64,000 nt of DNA, from the NCBI GenBank assembly GCA_002862125.1, contig PHSP01000003.1, positions 1,240,001-1,304,000 of the forward strand, written 5' to 3'. A model generated the notes under the pieces. The model did no database searches. It was not told the origin of the DNA and saw only the letters and a list, made by a program, of their open reading frames with translations. The stretch's first letter is position 1; the number at the start of each line of letters is the position of its first letter. This DNA comes from Methylobacter sp. KS41. GTDB lineage: Bacteria > Pseudomonadota > Gammaproteobacteria > Methylococcales > Methylomonadaceae. Shown in pieces: positions 1-8,929 of the stretch. The translations under genes were made by a program, and so were the position numbers.

Positions 1-274
1 AATACTTCCAATCAATGCGTCCGCGCACAGCTTCGGCGGCCTGGCGGTCCGGGAGACTCTCGCGGAATTGGAGAATGGTGACGAGTGCCAGACGCCACGG
101 TGAGAACGCCGGTTGGCCGCTGGCAGGAAAGAGCGAGGAAAAATCATTATCATGGTAGAGAGTGCCCAGTTCGTCCCGCAGGGTCAGATAGGGGGAGCCC
201 TTGGGAAAGGCGGCGTGTGCAATCTGAGCCGTCTGTTCAGGAACCGGCTCGATAAGACTAGGATGAAGAGACAT
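1..274 (-). CDS. IS1182-family transposase, N-terminal part (cut by window edge)
   Basis: Read on the minus strand from an ATG at 274, this open frame runs out of the window after 91 residues. Its N-terminus has the features I know from IS1182-type transposases: a short proline-rich start, then 'AAFPKGSPYLTLRDELG', a 'PWRLALV' segment and 'LPDRQAAEAVRGRIDWKY'. The DDE catalytic domain would lie outside the window, so I cannot say whether the gene is intact. I did not identify the terminal inverted repeat in the 240 bases before ampG. The plus-strand frame overlapping this region is a shadow. Confidence 0.8.
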   Translation of the reverse strand, partial: MSLHPSLIEPVPEQTAQIAHAAFPKGSPYLTLRDELGTLYHDNDFSSLFPASGQPAFSPWRLALVTILQFRESLPDRQAAEAVRGRIDWKY

Positions 275-512
275 GGCAATACCTCTGCAACAAATAATAA
301 ATAGCCTTGGACTCTTGTTCTCCGGGATGGTGCGACCAATTCGCCAACAGTATCCGTACGTTTTTCTGACAGTGCATGCTAATGATGGATTATGACTTGC
401 AGCATACATTGAAGTGGCTATCAGTCCGGTTAAAAAGAGATTGGCGGGCAAGTCAGAATTCAGCAAGCTTTTGCAAAATTAATTGCTCTAAATTTTAGAT
501 CCGGCACTTGTT

Positions 513-1766
513 TTATTGAGCGCCGGCGGTTTTGTTTTGGCCATTCCAGGGCGCAACTTTAAGCAAGAGAAGCATGCCCGGTAACGCAATGACAAAGCAA
601 AACAGGAAAAAAGTTACCCATCCGAACCATTCAACTAAATAACCAGTGGCTGCATTGGCAAAGGTGCGTGGCACGGCTGCCAGACTGGTGAATAATGCAT
701 ACTGGGTGGCGGTGTATAGCGGATGCGTGGTGTGGGCTATAAAAGCGACGAAGGCTGTTGTGCCTAAGCCTACCCCCAGGGCTTCGATACCGATGACCAA
801 GGCCAGCCAGGGCAGGTTGTGACCTAGTGTTGCAAGCCAGGCAAAACCCAGTATAGCGACCATCTGTATCAAGCCAAAAATCCATAAAGCTCGATTGATG
901 CCGAGTTTGATCATCCAGATGCCGCCAAGTAACCCGCCTATGACGCTTGGCCACAATCCGGCGTTTTTAGCGATGAGTCCAATCTCTGTTTTGCTGAATC
1001 CCATGTCGAGATAAAATGGCGTTGCTAGCGCGGTAGCCATGCTATCTCCCAACTTGTAAAAGAAGATAAAGGCGAGCACTAATAAGGCTGATTTTAAACC
1101 GTTGCGGCTCGTAAATTCTTGAAATGGCTCAACCACCGCGGCTCGGAGTGTTTTTGGCGCGCCGTTTTTTAGTGCAGGTTCACTGACTAAAAGCGCCATC
1201 AAAATACCCGGCAACATGAACAAGGCGGTAATGAGAAACACGCTGCTCCAAGGTAAATGATCGGCCAGAATAAGAGATAACGATCCGGGTATCAAACCTG
1301 CAATTTTATATGCATTAACATGTATGGCATTACCCAGGCCCAGTTCGGAATCCGGCAATAATTCACGTCTATAGGCGTCCAGCACAACATCCTGCGAGGC
1401 GCTGAAAAAGGCTACCACAACGGCCAGATAGGCGATTGTCCATAAGTCCGGATAAGGATGCAGAGTTCCAAATGCCGGAATTGAAAGCAGCAACGCCATT
1501 TGCGAGATAAGTATCCATCCTCGCCGCCGTCCAAGTGGAGGAATGTACCGGTCGAACAGCGGCGCCCAAAGAAATTTCCAGGTAAATGGCAATTGAATCA
1601 GTGCGAATAAGCCTATGGCCTTCAAATCAACACCTTCAGAACGTAACCATGCCGGAATAAGGGCAATTAGAATATACAGCGGCAAACCCGAGCTGAAGCC
1701 TGTAAATATGCAGATGAGCATGCGTTGGTTGAGCAGCGCCTGTATGATTTTCGTGTTATTTGCCAC
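513..1766 (-). CDS. ampG: AmpG-family MFS permease (anhydromuropeptide importer)
   Basis: This 417-residue inner-membrane protein of the major facilitator superfamily probably imports GlcNAc-anhydromuropeptides from the periplasm for murein recycling. Family features seen are the first helix with 'FSSGLPLYIL' (about residues 24-33), 'KFLWAPLFDR' (64-73) and the basic loop 'GRRRGW' (79-84). About twelve hydrophobic segments follow. It is shorter than E. coli AmpG (491 residues), which has extra C-terminal helices; 12-helix AmpG forms are common in other bacteria. The start codon is GTG with no strong ribosome binding site. It stands alone, with no ampD or beta-lactamase gene next to it. Confidence 0.88.
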   Translation of the reverse strand: MANNTKIIQALLNQRMLICIFTGFSSGLPLYILIALIPAWLRSEGVDLKAIGLFALIQLPFTWKFLWAPLFDRYIPPLGRRRGWILISQMALLLSIPAFGTLHPYPDLWTIAYLAVVVAFFSASQDVVLDAYRRELLPDSELGLGNAIHVNAYKIAGLIPGSLSLILADHLPWSSVFLITALFMLPGILMALLVSEPALKNGAPKTLRAAVVEPFQEFTSRNGLKSALLVLAFIFFYKLGDSMATALATPFYLDMGFSKTEIGLIAKNAGLWPSVIGGLLGGIWMIKLGINRALWIFGLIQMVAILGFAWLATLGHNLPWLALVIGIEALGVGLGTTAFVAFIAHTTHPLYTATQYALFTSLAAVPRTFANAATGYLVEWFGWVTFFLFCFVIALPGMLLLLKVAPWNGQNKTAGAQ

Positions 1767-2031
1767 TGGATGCCTATAAAATTCAAACCGCCGTTGCGAT
1801 GGTATAGCTAAAAACTGGAGAACATGTACGCAAATAGCGGCGCAGAAGTGTTTTTGATTACGCTTAATCTCACGGATACGCTTCGCACTTATTTTTAAGG
1901 GGACGCAAAGAGCCGAAAGATGAATCAGAAAGTGATTTGAGGAAAATCAGAATTTATAATGTTCAACTGATTACGCTAAGCACAATCGGGTAAGTCCGGT
2001 TTCCCCTCGTAACCCTCGAGCTTATCAGGGT

Positions 2032-2060
2032 AAGGCGCCGCACAAATTGTGCGGCGCCTT
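2032..2060 (-). terminator. Perfect 14-bp hairpin downstream of nhaD
   Basis: Two perfect 14-nt arms (AAGGCGCCGCACAA and its complement) are separated by one base. The structure begins 8 nt after the nhaD stop codon. It is a very stable GC-rich hairpin, but there is no T-run after it on the nhaD strand. It may therefore be a terminator of non-classical type or an mRNA 3'-end stabiliser. Confidence 0.6.
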
Positions 2061-2067
2061 AACGCTA

Positions 2068-3447
2068 TTAGCCATTAATTACATAATGAACAAGAATACT
2101 TGCAATGTAACCGCCGAGAATGGCAGGCGTCCATTTTAAGTGACTGAAAAAAGTGTATTTATGGTCAGATTGCCCCATTAAAGCGACACCCGCAGCCGAG
2201 CCGACAGACAGCATTGATCCGCCGACTCCCGCAGTTAACGTCACCAGTAACCACTGATACAAATCCATATCGACATTCATATTAAGCACGGCAAACATGA
2301 CGGGAATGTTATCAACAATCGCTGAGATAGCACCCACCAGGATATTGGCTGTAGTAGCGCCCAAACCGTCATACATTGCGCCTGACAGCAGTTCAAGATA
2401 ACCGATATATCCCAAACCTCCCACTGCGAATACTACGCCGAAGAAAAACAATAAGGTATCCCATTCGGCATGGCGCACTTTATTGAAAATATCAAATTTT
2501 TCTTCGCCTTCAATGCTGTAGCGTGTTTTTAAATGGAATCCATAAATCATTAAGACAGAAAGACCCGCCATCATCCCCATAAATGGCGGTAAATGCAGAC
2601 CTTGTTTAAAGCTAACCGCAGTCATGATGGTTAATAAAAACAACCCGCAAACTTGCAGCGCTCCCGGCTTTAACTGAACTGCGGCCTCGGAAGTAGCTTT
2701 AGGTTGCTCATCGGGTACTGCGAAATACATAACAGCTGCAGGAACTGCGTAATTCACTGCTGAAGGGATAAACAGCTTGAAGAAATCAAAGAATTCAGCA
2801 TAGCCGGCTTGCCAAACCATTAGTGTGGTAATGTCGCCAAAAGGACAGAATGCACCGCCCGCATTAGCTGCAACTACTAAATTTACAAAACCGATGCTGA
2901 CAAATTTCGGATTATCCGCTCCTACCGCCATAACGACCGCGCCGACTAATAAAGCTGCTGTCAGGTTATCGGCCACTGCGGATAGAAAGAAGGTAATGAT
3001 GCCGGTAATCAAGAATAACTTACGATAGCCAAACTGCCTTCTAACCAACCAGGAACGTAGGGCTTCAAAAACATTACGCTCGGCCATTGAGTTGATATAG
3101 GTCATGGCAACCAATAGAAACAGCATTAGTTCAGCGTATTCTTTCAAGTTATACTCGAAAGCTTCGTGCATTGCTTCTACTGAAATTCCTTTTTGTGACG
3201 CTAAAACAGCAGCATGCGCCCAGATAATAGCCGCCGCAAGAATAACAGGCTTGGATTTACGCAAATGCGTAAATTCTTCGGCCATAACAAAGCCGTAAGC
3301 AATGATAAAAATCAGAACGGTATAAATACCGCGCTCAGTCCCTGTAAGTCCGAGACTTTCAAAACCACCGGCCATTGCCATTTGAGGCGCCAGCAATGCC
3401 GATAACAACACTAAAAATAATCGCAACAAAATATCCCCCTTAATCAT
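2068..3447 (-). CDS. nhaD: NhaD-type sodium/proton antiporter
   Basis: A 459-residue, highly hydrophobic protein of the ArsB/NhaD ion transporter superfamily, expected to exchange Na+ for H+ across the inner membrane. Family hallmarks visible are 'ALRSWLVRRQFGYRKLF', 'FLSAVADNLTAALLVGAV', 'NAGGAFCPFGDITTLMVWQAG' and 'AIVDNIPVMFAVL', with two similar TM halves. The first ATG (3447) gives MIKGDILLRLFLV. A strong AAGGGGG ribosome binding site lies inside that leader, just before two TTG codons (about 3424-3429). Starting there leaves a clean signal-peptide-like N-terminus ending in AMA, so the true start may be TTG. The gene is divergent from the sulfite reductase, with 54 nt or more between them. 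Confidence 0.92.
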   Translation of the reverse strand: MIKGDILLRLFLVLLSALLAPQMAMAGGFESLGLTGTERGIYTVLIFIIAYGFVMAEEFTHLRKSKPVILAAAIIWAHAAVLASQKGISVEAMHEAFEYNLKEYAELMLFLLVAMTYINSMAERNVFEALRSWLVRRQFGYRKLFLITGIITFFLSAVADNLTAALLVGAVVMAVGADNPKFVSIGFVNLVVAANAGGAFCPFGDITTLMVWQAGYAEFFDFFKLFIPSAVNYAVPAAVMYFAVPDEQPKATSEAAVQLKPGALQVCGLFLLTIMTAVSFKQGLHLPPFMGMMAGLSVLMIYGFHLKTRYSIEGEEKFDIFNKVRHAEWDTLLFFFGVVFAVGGLGYIGYLELLSGAMYDGLGATTANILVGAISAIVDNIPVMFAVLNMNVDMDLYQWLLVTLTAGVGGSMLSVGSAAGVALMGQSDHKYTFFSHLKWTPAILGGYIASILVHYVING

Positions 3448-3576
3448 TTATTGTAAACACGGCAAATTCTAACCGGTAATGGGATCACCAGCTAATAAAT
3501 TTTGTTATTTTATGAGTCACAGTATATGATTACAAATCGTGATTATTCTCCAGAAAGGCACTTTAAACGTTCATCC

Positions 3577-5229
3577 ATGTATCAGTATAATGACAATGAC
3601 CAAACCCTTGTTGAAGAGCGGGTAGCTCAGTTTAGAAGACAAACCGGGCAGTTTTTAAAAGGTGAAATTTCTGAAGATCAATATCGTGCGTTACGCTTAA
3701 GGAATGGTCTTTACATTCAAACTCATGCCCCAATGTTGCGAATTGCGGGGCCTTATGGTCTGCTCAATTCAAAACAACTGAGAAAATTAGCACATATCGC
3801 GCGTAAATATGACAAAAGCTATTGTCATTTTACAACCCGGCAAAATATCCAGTTTAATTGGCCCAAGCTGGAGGAAGTTCCCGATATTTTGGCTGAATTA
3901 GCTAGCGTGCAAATGCATGCCATTCAAACCAGCGGCAACTGCATGAGGAACACTACGTCGGATCACTTGGCGGGTGTCTGTATTGATGAGATTGAAGACC
4001 CGCGTCCTTATTGTGAAATTATCCGTCAATGGACAACTCTTCATCCTGAATTTGATTATTTGCCGCGCAAATTCAAAATAGCCGTCAGCGGAGCTTTGCA
4101 TGATCGTGCCGCTACGCAATTTCACGATATAGGCTTGCAACTTGTTAAAAATGATGCCGGAGAAGTTGGTTTCAAAGTCCTAGTTGGCGGCGGTTTGGGC
4201 AGAACACCGGTTATTGGGCAAGTGATAAAACCTTATCTGGAAAAAAAGCACCTGCTGTCTTATTTGGAGGCCATACTTCGTATTTATAATTTATTCGGCC
4301 GCCGTGATAACAAATACAAGGCGCGCATAAAAATTCTGGTTAAAGAAACCGGAATGGATAAATTCTCGGAATTAGTTCAGCGGGAATGGCTGCTCATCAG
4401 GGATAACAACGAGTTGGGTAATGCCCGAATTAACGAGATGAAAGCCCAGTTTATTCCTCCTGCCTACGAGCTTACTGCCTCCGAAGATACAAGTTATGTG
4501 CAACAGCAGCTTCAGGATAAAGCCTTTGCTACGTGGGTTAAATATAACACTGCGAATCATAAAACAGCTGGCTATCGCGCTGTATTTCTGTCATTGAAGT
4601 CGCCCGATTCTCCGCCAGGGGATATGACCGATGTGCAACTTGATGCAGTTGCAGACCTTGCCGATAAATACAGTTTCGGAGAGATTAGGAGTACGCATAG
4701 GCAGAATCTGATTCTGGCTGACGTAAAACAAGCCGATCTATTTTCACTATGGCGGCAATTGGATGGCTTGAAACTGGCTACTCCTAATATTGGCACGGTG
4801 ACAGATATGATTTGCTGTCCGGGTCTTGATTTTTGCTCCCTCGCCAATGCCGGTTCGATCGGCGTGGCCAAAGAGATCAATGAAGCCCTTGATGATATGG
4901 ACTACATTCACGATATTGGCGATTTAAAAATTAACATGTCCGGCTGCATGAATGGTTGCGCGCACCAAAGCGTCGGCCACATCGGCATACTGGGCGTTGA
5001 TAAAAAGGGTGCTGAGTGGTACCAATTAACCTTGGGCGGCTCATCGGAAAATGAAGCGGCAATTGGCGAGCGGCTTGGACCAGCTGTTGCCAAGGATCAG
5101 GTAACTAAAGCGGTCATTTCCATTCTGGATGTTTACATCAAACAACGGTTGGATGATGAGTCATTTCTGGATATGGTAAACCGTGTTGGCATCGCCCCAT
5201 TTAAAGAGCAAGTCTATGCAGATAATTAA
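3577..5229 (+). CDS. Siroheme-[4Fe-4S] sulfite/nitrite reductase (CysI/NirA-like)
   Basis: A 550-residue assimilatory reductase with the duplicated ferredoxin-like halves and siroheme domains of the sulfite/nitrite reductase family. It would catalyse six-electron reduction of sulfite to sulfide or nitrite to ammonium in the cytoplasm. Siroheme/cluster ligands are visible as C414-X5-C420 ('CPGLDFC') and C457-X3-C461 ('CMNGC'). I chose the ATG at 3577 (MYQYNDNDQ) because related proteins start this way; the frame stays open upstream to 3502. No CysJ-like flavoprotein is adjacent, so the electron donor is not shown. It overlaps the DUF934 gene by 14 nt, which points to translational coupling and to a sulfite-reducing role. 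Confidence 0.9.
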   Translation: MYQYNDNDQTLVEERVAQFRRQTGQFLKGEISEDQYRALRLRNGLYIQTHAPMLRIAGPYGLLNSKQLRKLAHIARKYDKSYCHFTTRQNIQFNWPKLEEVPDILAELASVQMHAIQTSGNCMRNTTSDHLAGVCIDEIEDPRPYCEIIRQWTTLHPEFDYLPRKFKIAVSGALHDRAATQFHDIGLQLVKNDAGEVGFKVLVGGGLGRTPVIGQVIKPYLEKKHLLSYLEAILRIYNLFGRRDNKYKARIKILVKETGMDKFSELVQREWLLIRDNNELGNARINEMKAQFIPPAYELTASEDTSYVQQQLQDKAFATWVKYNTANHKTAGYRAVFLSLKSPDSPPGDMTDVQLDAVADLADKYSFGEIRSTHRQNLILADVKQADLFSLWRQLDGLKLATPNIGTVTDMICCPGLDFCSLANAGSIGVAKEINEALDDMDYIHDIGDLKINMSGCMNGCAHQSVGHIGILGVDKKGAEWYQLTLGGSSENEAAIGERLGPAVAKDQVTKAVISILDVYIKQRLDDESFLDMVNRVGIAPFKEQVYADN

Positions 5230-5668
5230 AGACAAAAAAATTATTGAAGACACCTGGCGCTATGTTCCGGATGATGCCGGATTAATTGCTGGCGACATTT
5301 GTGTTTCATTAGCCAGATGGAAACAGGACAAACAGCAATTACTGGCCCATAAGGAAGGGCTGGGAATAAGGATGGGTTCTGCCGATGTTGTTGATGATGT
5401 CGCCCCTGATTTGAAAGACATTCAACTTATCGAGCTGGATTTTACAGATTTTGCCGATGGCCGCTTATTCTCTCATGCCTGGCTGCTTAGAGGCCGGTAT
5501 AATTATCAAGGAGAGCTTAGAGCAACGGGCCATTATATGCCTGATCAAGCGTTTTATTTAGCGCGTGTCGGTGTCAATGCATTTTATCCGGAAAAAGTTG
5601 AAGATCTGCCGGTTGTTCTATCCTATTTGAATGATTTTACTGTCAAGTACCAAAGTTCAATCAATTAG
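5216..5668 (+). CDS. DUF934 family protein, partner of sulfite reductase
   Basis: A 150-residue protein starting MQIIKDKKIIEDTWRYV, with the C-terminal 'YLARVGVNAFYP' segment typical of DUF934. Members are regularly encoded directly after siroheme reductases in proteobacteria and are presumed to help sulfite reduction; the biochemical role is not established to my knowledge. The start at 5216 lies inside the reductase gene. An upstream in-frame start at 5183 is possible but gives an N-terminus unlike the family. There is no signal peptide, so it is cytoplasmic. Confidence 0.85.
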   Translation: MQIIKDKKIIEDTWRYVPDDAGLIAGDICVSLARWKQDKQQLLAHKEGLGIRMGSADVVDDVAPDLKDIQLIELDFTDFADGRLFSHAWLLRGRYNYQGELRATGHYMPDQAFYLARVGVNAFYPEKVEDLPVVLSYLNDFTVKYQSSIN

Positions 5669-6557
5669 CGTGCCGGATGCCTGGAGCAAATGGATATAAA
5701 CTGAAATCATTGGTTTTCGATGAGCCATTTGGGCTAGTAAGTAAGTAGCGTATGATTAATTGCTTATTAAATCTGTCGTATGCAAAATCAGTGAGCAATC
5801 CGTTTATGAATTTATGGTGACCTACCCGCAAGGGTGGGTTGCAGGGCGAGGTTTTATTCTCCTAGCGCCTATCGTAAATTTTCAGGCTGGCATTGTTGTA
5901 ATTCACGGATCAAAACTTTTTTGTTTTAGGGATTCAGGCATCTTTAAAAAACAATCCGGTTTGCTACTAAGTAAATAAGATTTCATAAATAGCCCGTCTA
6001 TCCATACACAGTGACGCTGAAACGATAGCATTTTTAAAAAAATAATATCCACGGCCTTTCTTTTAGCGCATAAACCACCTAATAACTCAAGATGGAATTC
6101 TTTCGAAAAATGGGTGGTTCTTTATGGTCCGCATGCTTTACAAGATATAATGTTCTCATTCGAGGGGCTCATTAATAAATCGGCGAAACCAAAATGATTT
6201 TAGACATGAATTGAATTGAATTTATTAATAAAGTTTCTGATTCAGGCTAAGAGTATTTTAATGTGTCCGTTGCGTTGTGTTTGATGGATATCTCAGGCTA
6301 TAGGGTATTTTCCCGCTCATCACTATCGTTATACCAAATTGGCCAAAGTTATTTTATTGACATTCCCCGGTTAGAATGGAGTTTTACTAATGGATATTAT
6401 CCTGAATGAAAGCTATATTCATCAATAAATTTGGTTCGCCGGGACTGAACAATAAAAAAACATTTTGAACGGTTCATAGGTGAATTGTTCATCAAGTTTT
6501 AACGCCTTTATTGTAAGTTTTTTAATTAAAAATAATGCACTAATTTGATCAGCCAAA
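5669..6557. other. 889-bp AT-rich stretch without a convincing gene
   Basis: An AT-rich spacer between the sulfur genes and the glycosyltransferase. The only open frame of note (5760-5978, 72 codons) resembles no family I know and lacks a clear ribosome binding site. I see no tRNA, promoter of recognisable class or mobile element end here. Confidence 0.5.
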
Positions 6558-7484
6558 ATGAAACTTACAATTGTTATTTGTACACATAACCGCTCGGCGC
6601 TTTTGTTAAAAACCTTGGAATCAATTGATAGGGCGATCATTCCACCTCAGACTGATATTGCCATTCTGGTTATTCCCAATGCTTGCACTGATGACACGGT
6701 AGAAAAATTACAGGAGCATCAGAAGTGGCAAAGAGATAATCATTTATTGCCTATCCAATTTGTGGAGGAGCCTAAAGCCGGTAAATCCTTCGCTCTGAAT
6801 AAAGCATTAACATGTATCACAGATGGCTGGATATGTTTTATAGATGATGACCAACGGGTTGATGTGAATTATTGTAAATCTATCCTTGACGCTATCATTA
6901 ACTACCCGGATACTACGCTGTTTTGTGGAAAACTCATTCCAGATTGGACGGGACTTGAGCCTTCCTGGGTTCATGAAAATGGGAACTATAAAATCGCGCC
7001 AATCCCTATCCCGCATTATGATTTAGGAGATGAACAGCAGATACTTTCTGAAAAAGATTTTATTCCCAGCGGCGGTAATTTGATTATTCATCAAAATGTA
7101 TTTGCTAAAACCGGAAATTTTTCAGAAACACTAGGGCCTACAGGCCATAATTTGGTAGGGAGTGAAGATACCGATTTAATACTAAGGGCATTAAATGTGA
7201 ATGAAAAACTGAGGTATATTCCAAATATCATTCAATACCACTATGTCGATCCCTCCCGTTTTAAATTGATTTATCTTATCTTAATGAACTTCCAACGTAA
7301 CCGTTCATTTACCCTGGCCAGTTGTCATGAAAGTTCTCAGGTTCCAAAATATCAATGGCTTAAGCTGGTTCAATATATTTCGGGAGTATTATTCTGTTTT
7401 AACAGCAGAGGGATTAGATTCTATCTTACAAAAACTGCGGCCATACTTGGTCAAATTTTTGGAATCATCCAATCAAAACGTTAA
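6558..7484 (+). CDS. Family 2 glycosyltransferase
   Basis: A 308-residue GT-A fold transferase. The N-terminus 'KLTIVICTHNRS' is the classical GT2 nucleotide-binding start. 'CFIDDDQRV' (about residues 92-100) carries the DXD metal/sugar-nucleotide motif, and 'GSEDTDLILRAL' (about 207-218) fits the acceptor-side ED motif. It probably adds a sugar during surface polysaccharide synthesis at the inner face of the membrane. It lies 9 nt upstream of an exosortase-A-associated ligase gene, so both probably belong to an extracellular polysaccharide locus. The donor and acceptor cannot be read from the sequence. Confidence 0.87.
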   Translation: MKLTIVICTHNRSALLLKTLESIDRAIIPPQTDIAILVIPNACTDDTVEKLQEHQKWQRDNHLLPIQFVEEPKAGKSFALNKALTCITDGWICFIDDDQRVDVNYCKSILDAIINYPDTTLFCGKLIPDWTGLEPSWVHENGNYKIAPIPIPHYDLGDEQQILSEKDFIPSGGNLIIHQNVFAKTGNFSETLGPTGHNLVGSEDTDLILRALNVNEKLRYIPNIIQYHYVDPSRFKLIYLILMNFQRNRSFTLASCHESSQVPKYQWLKLVQYISGVLFCFNSRGIRFYLTKTAAILGQIFGIIQSKR

Positions 7485-7493
7485 AGTTGCAAC

Positions 7494-8753
7494 ATGCGTG
7501 ATATCGTCGTACTCATATTCTTAACGGGTTGCATTTACGCTGCTGTTAAAAAGCCCTGGCTTGGCGTGTTATCGCTGGCCATTTTCAGTTATTTAAATCC
7601 CCATGCGTATGCCTGGGGATTTGTGCGATCGTTGCCTGTTTATTATGTGCTTTTTTTAGTCGTAGCTTTTCGAACTTTTACGACAAAGGACAAACAACCT
7701 CTTCCTAAAGACTGGCGTATCCCTGTTTTCGTTATGCTTTGGATTTATTTCGCCATTACCTCAGTATTTGCTTATTTCCCGGAACTTGCCTGGGAGCGAT
7801 TTTGGTTTGTAACAAAAATTTATATTCCATTCTATTTTAACTTGGTACTGATCAATACGCGCTATAAGCTCTATTGGTTAATAGTGACGATTGGCGCATC
7901 GATAGGCATTGTAGCCTTCAAAGGCGGTTTATTCGCGATTTTACATGGATTCTCCGCTAGAGTTTATGGTCCGCCAAGTACCCAGTTTGAAGACAATAAC
8001 CAATTCGCCGTGGCGATGTTAATGTGTATTCCACTGCTATTAGTTTGGCAAAGGGAAACCCTGAACCCGTGGTTTAAAAAAGGGATACTCTTTGTGATAC
8101 CGGTCATTTATGCCGCTTCACTGTCTTCCTGGTCACGCGGCGCATTGCTCACGATGACGGCGCTCACAATGATGTTAATATGGAATAGCAAACGTAAGAT
8201 TTTTGCAATTCCGTTGGTTATTATTGGAATTTTTGTTTTCATACCTTTCTTGCCGCAAGAATGGTTCGGCCGTATGAACACCCTTGAGACGTATCAGCAA
8301 GATGGATCTGCAATGGGCAGAATTGAGGCCTGGACAGACGGCTGGAATCACACCCTTGAACACCCCTTTGACGGCGCCGGCTTTGAAGGTTGGCGATGGG
8401 TAACGATGCGCGACTGGCATAGCTCTTACGTCGAGATGTTTTCTGAGCACGGCTTTATCGCCTTCGGACTTTGGTTATCTCTGATTCTGGGTTCATTAGT
8501 AAGCTTGACTACTTTACCCAAAAAAACGCGTCAGGTTGAAGGCATGGAATGGGTCGCTCTTTATTGTTTTATGGTAAAAGCTTCACTAATTTGTTATATG
8601 GTCGGCACTGCTTTTTTGGGGCTTTCCTATTGGGATTTGCTTTATCATTTAATTTTTATTTCCGTGCTGATTAAAAAATTTGCCCTGGAAGAGTTGGCAG
8701 TAAGGCAAAAGGACAAGATCAAGCCGCGTTGGGCAATGAAAATGAATTATTAA
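7494..8753 (+). CDS. O-antigen-ligase-like protein, exosortase A system-associated
   Basis: A 419-residue polytopic membrane protein. Features I associate with the putative O-glycosylation ligase of exosortase-A loci are the start 'MRDIVVLIFLTGCIYAAVK', 'SYLNPHAYAWGF', 'VYGPPSTQFEDNNQFA', 'SWSRGALLTM' and the late-loop 'GFEGWRW' region. These Wzy/WaaL-like proteins transfer or polymerise glycans at the periplasmic face. The family is linked with EPS loci that serve PEP-CTERM/exosortase sorting. No exosortase gene is in the window, but a PEP-CTERM-like protein is encoded 11 kb downstream. It shares an operon with the preceding glycosyltransferase and is followed by a terminator. Confidence 0.82.
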   Translation: MRDIVVLIFLTGCIYAAVKKPWLGVLSLAIFSYLNPHAYAWGFVRSLPVYYVLFLVVAFRTFTTKDKQPLPKDWRIPVFVMLWIYFAITSVFAYFPELAWERFWFVTKIYIPFYFNLVLINTRYKLYWLIVTIGASIGIVAFKGGLFAILHGFSARVYGPPSTQFEDNNQFAVAMLMCIPLLLVWQRETLNPWFKKGILFVIPVIYAASLSSWSRGALLTMTALTMMLIWNSKRKIFAIPLVIIGIFVFIPFLPQEWFGRMNTLETYQQDGSAMGRIEAWTDGWNHTLEHPFDGAGFEGWRWVTMRDWHSSYVEMFSEHGFIAFGLWLSLILGSLVSLTTLPKKTRQVEGMEWVALYCFMVKASLICYMVGTAFLGLSYWDLLYHLIFISVLIKKFALEELAVRQKDKIKPRWAMKMNY

Positions 8754-8779
8754 AAATTATTAAATGAAACGCGATTTGT

Positions 8780-8816
8780 CCGGTAGCGAGTGACTTTTCA
8801 TTGCTCCGGTTTTTTT
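8780..8816 (+). terminator. Probable rho-independent terminator after the ligase gene
   Basis: The arms CCGG..AGC and GCT.CCGG form an imperfect stem around a short loop. A run of seven T follows directly on the plus strand. It lies 26 nt after the ligase stop codon. Confidence 0.65.
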
Positions 8817-8929
8817 GCTCATGATCAACAAAACAAATTATTGCTTAGGCCTAAAAAGTAGCTGTGTGATAAGCGGAATGCCGATAACATCATTACAGAT
8901 GAAAGCACGGCATTTCGTCGCCTATGAAA

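Noticed and set aside
5760-5978. 72-codon plus-strand frame
   Set aside because: No ribosome binding site, no family resemblance, and AT-rich surroundings where such frames arise by chance.
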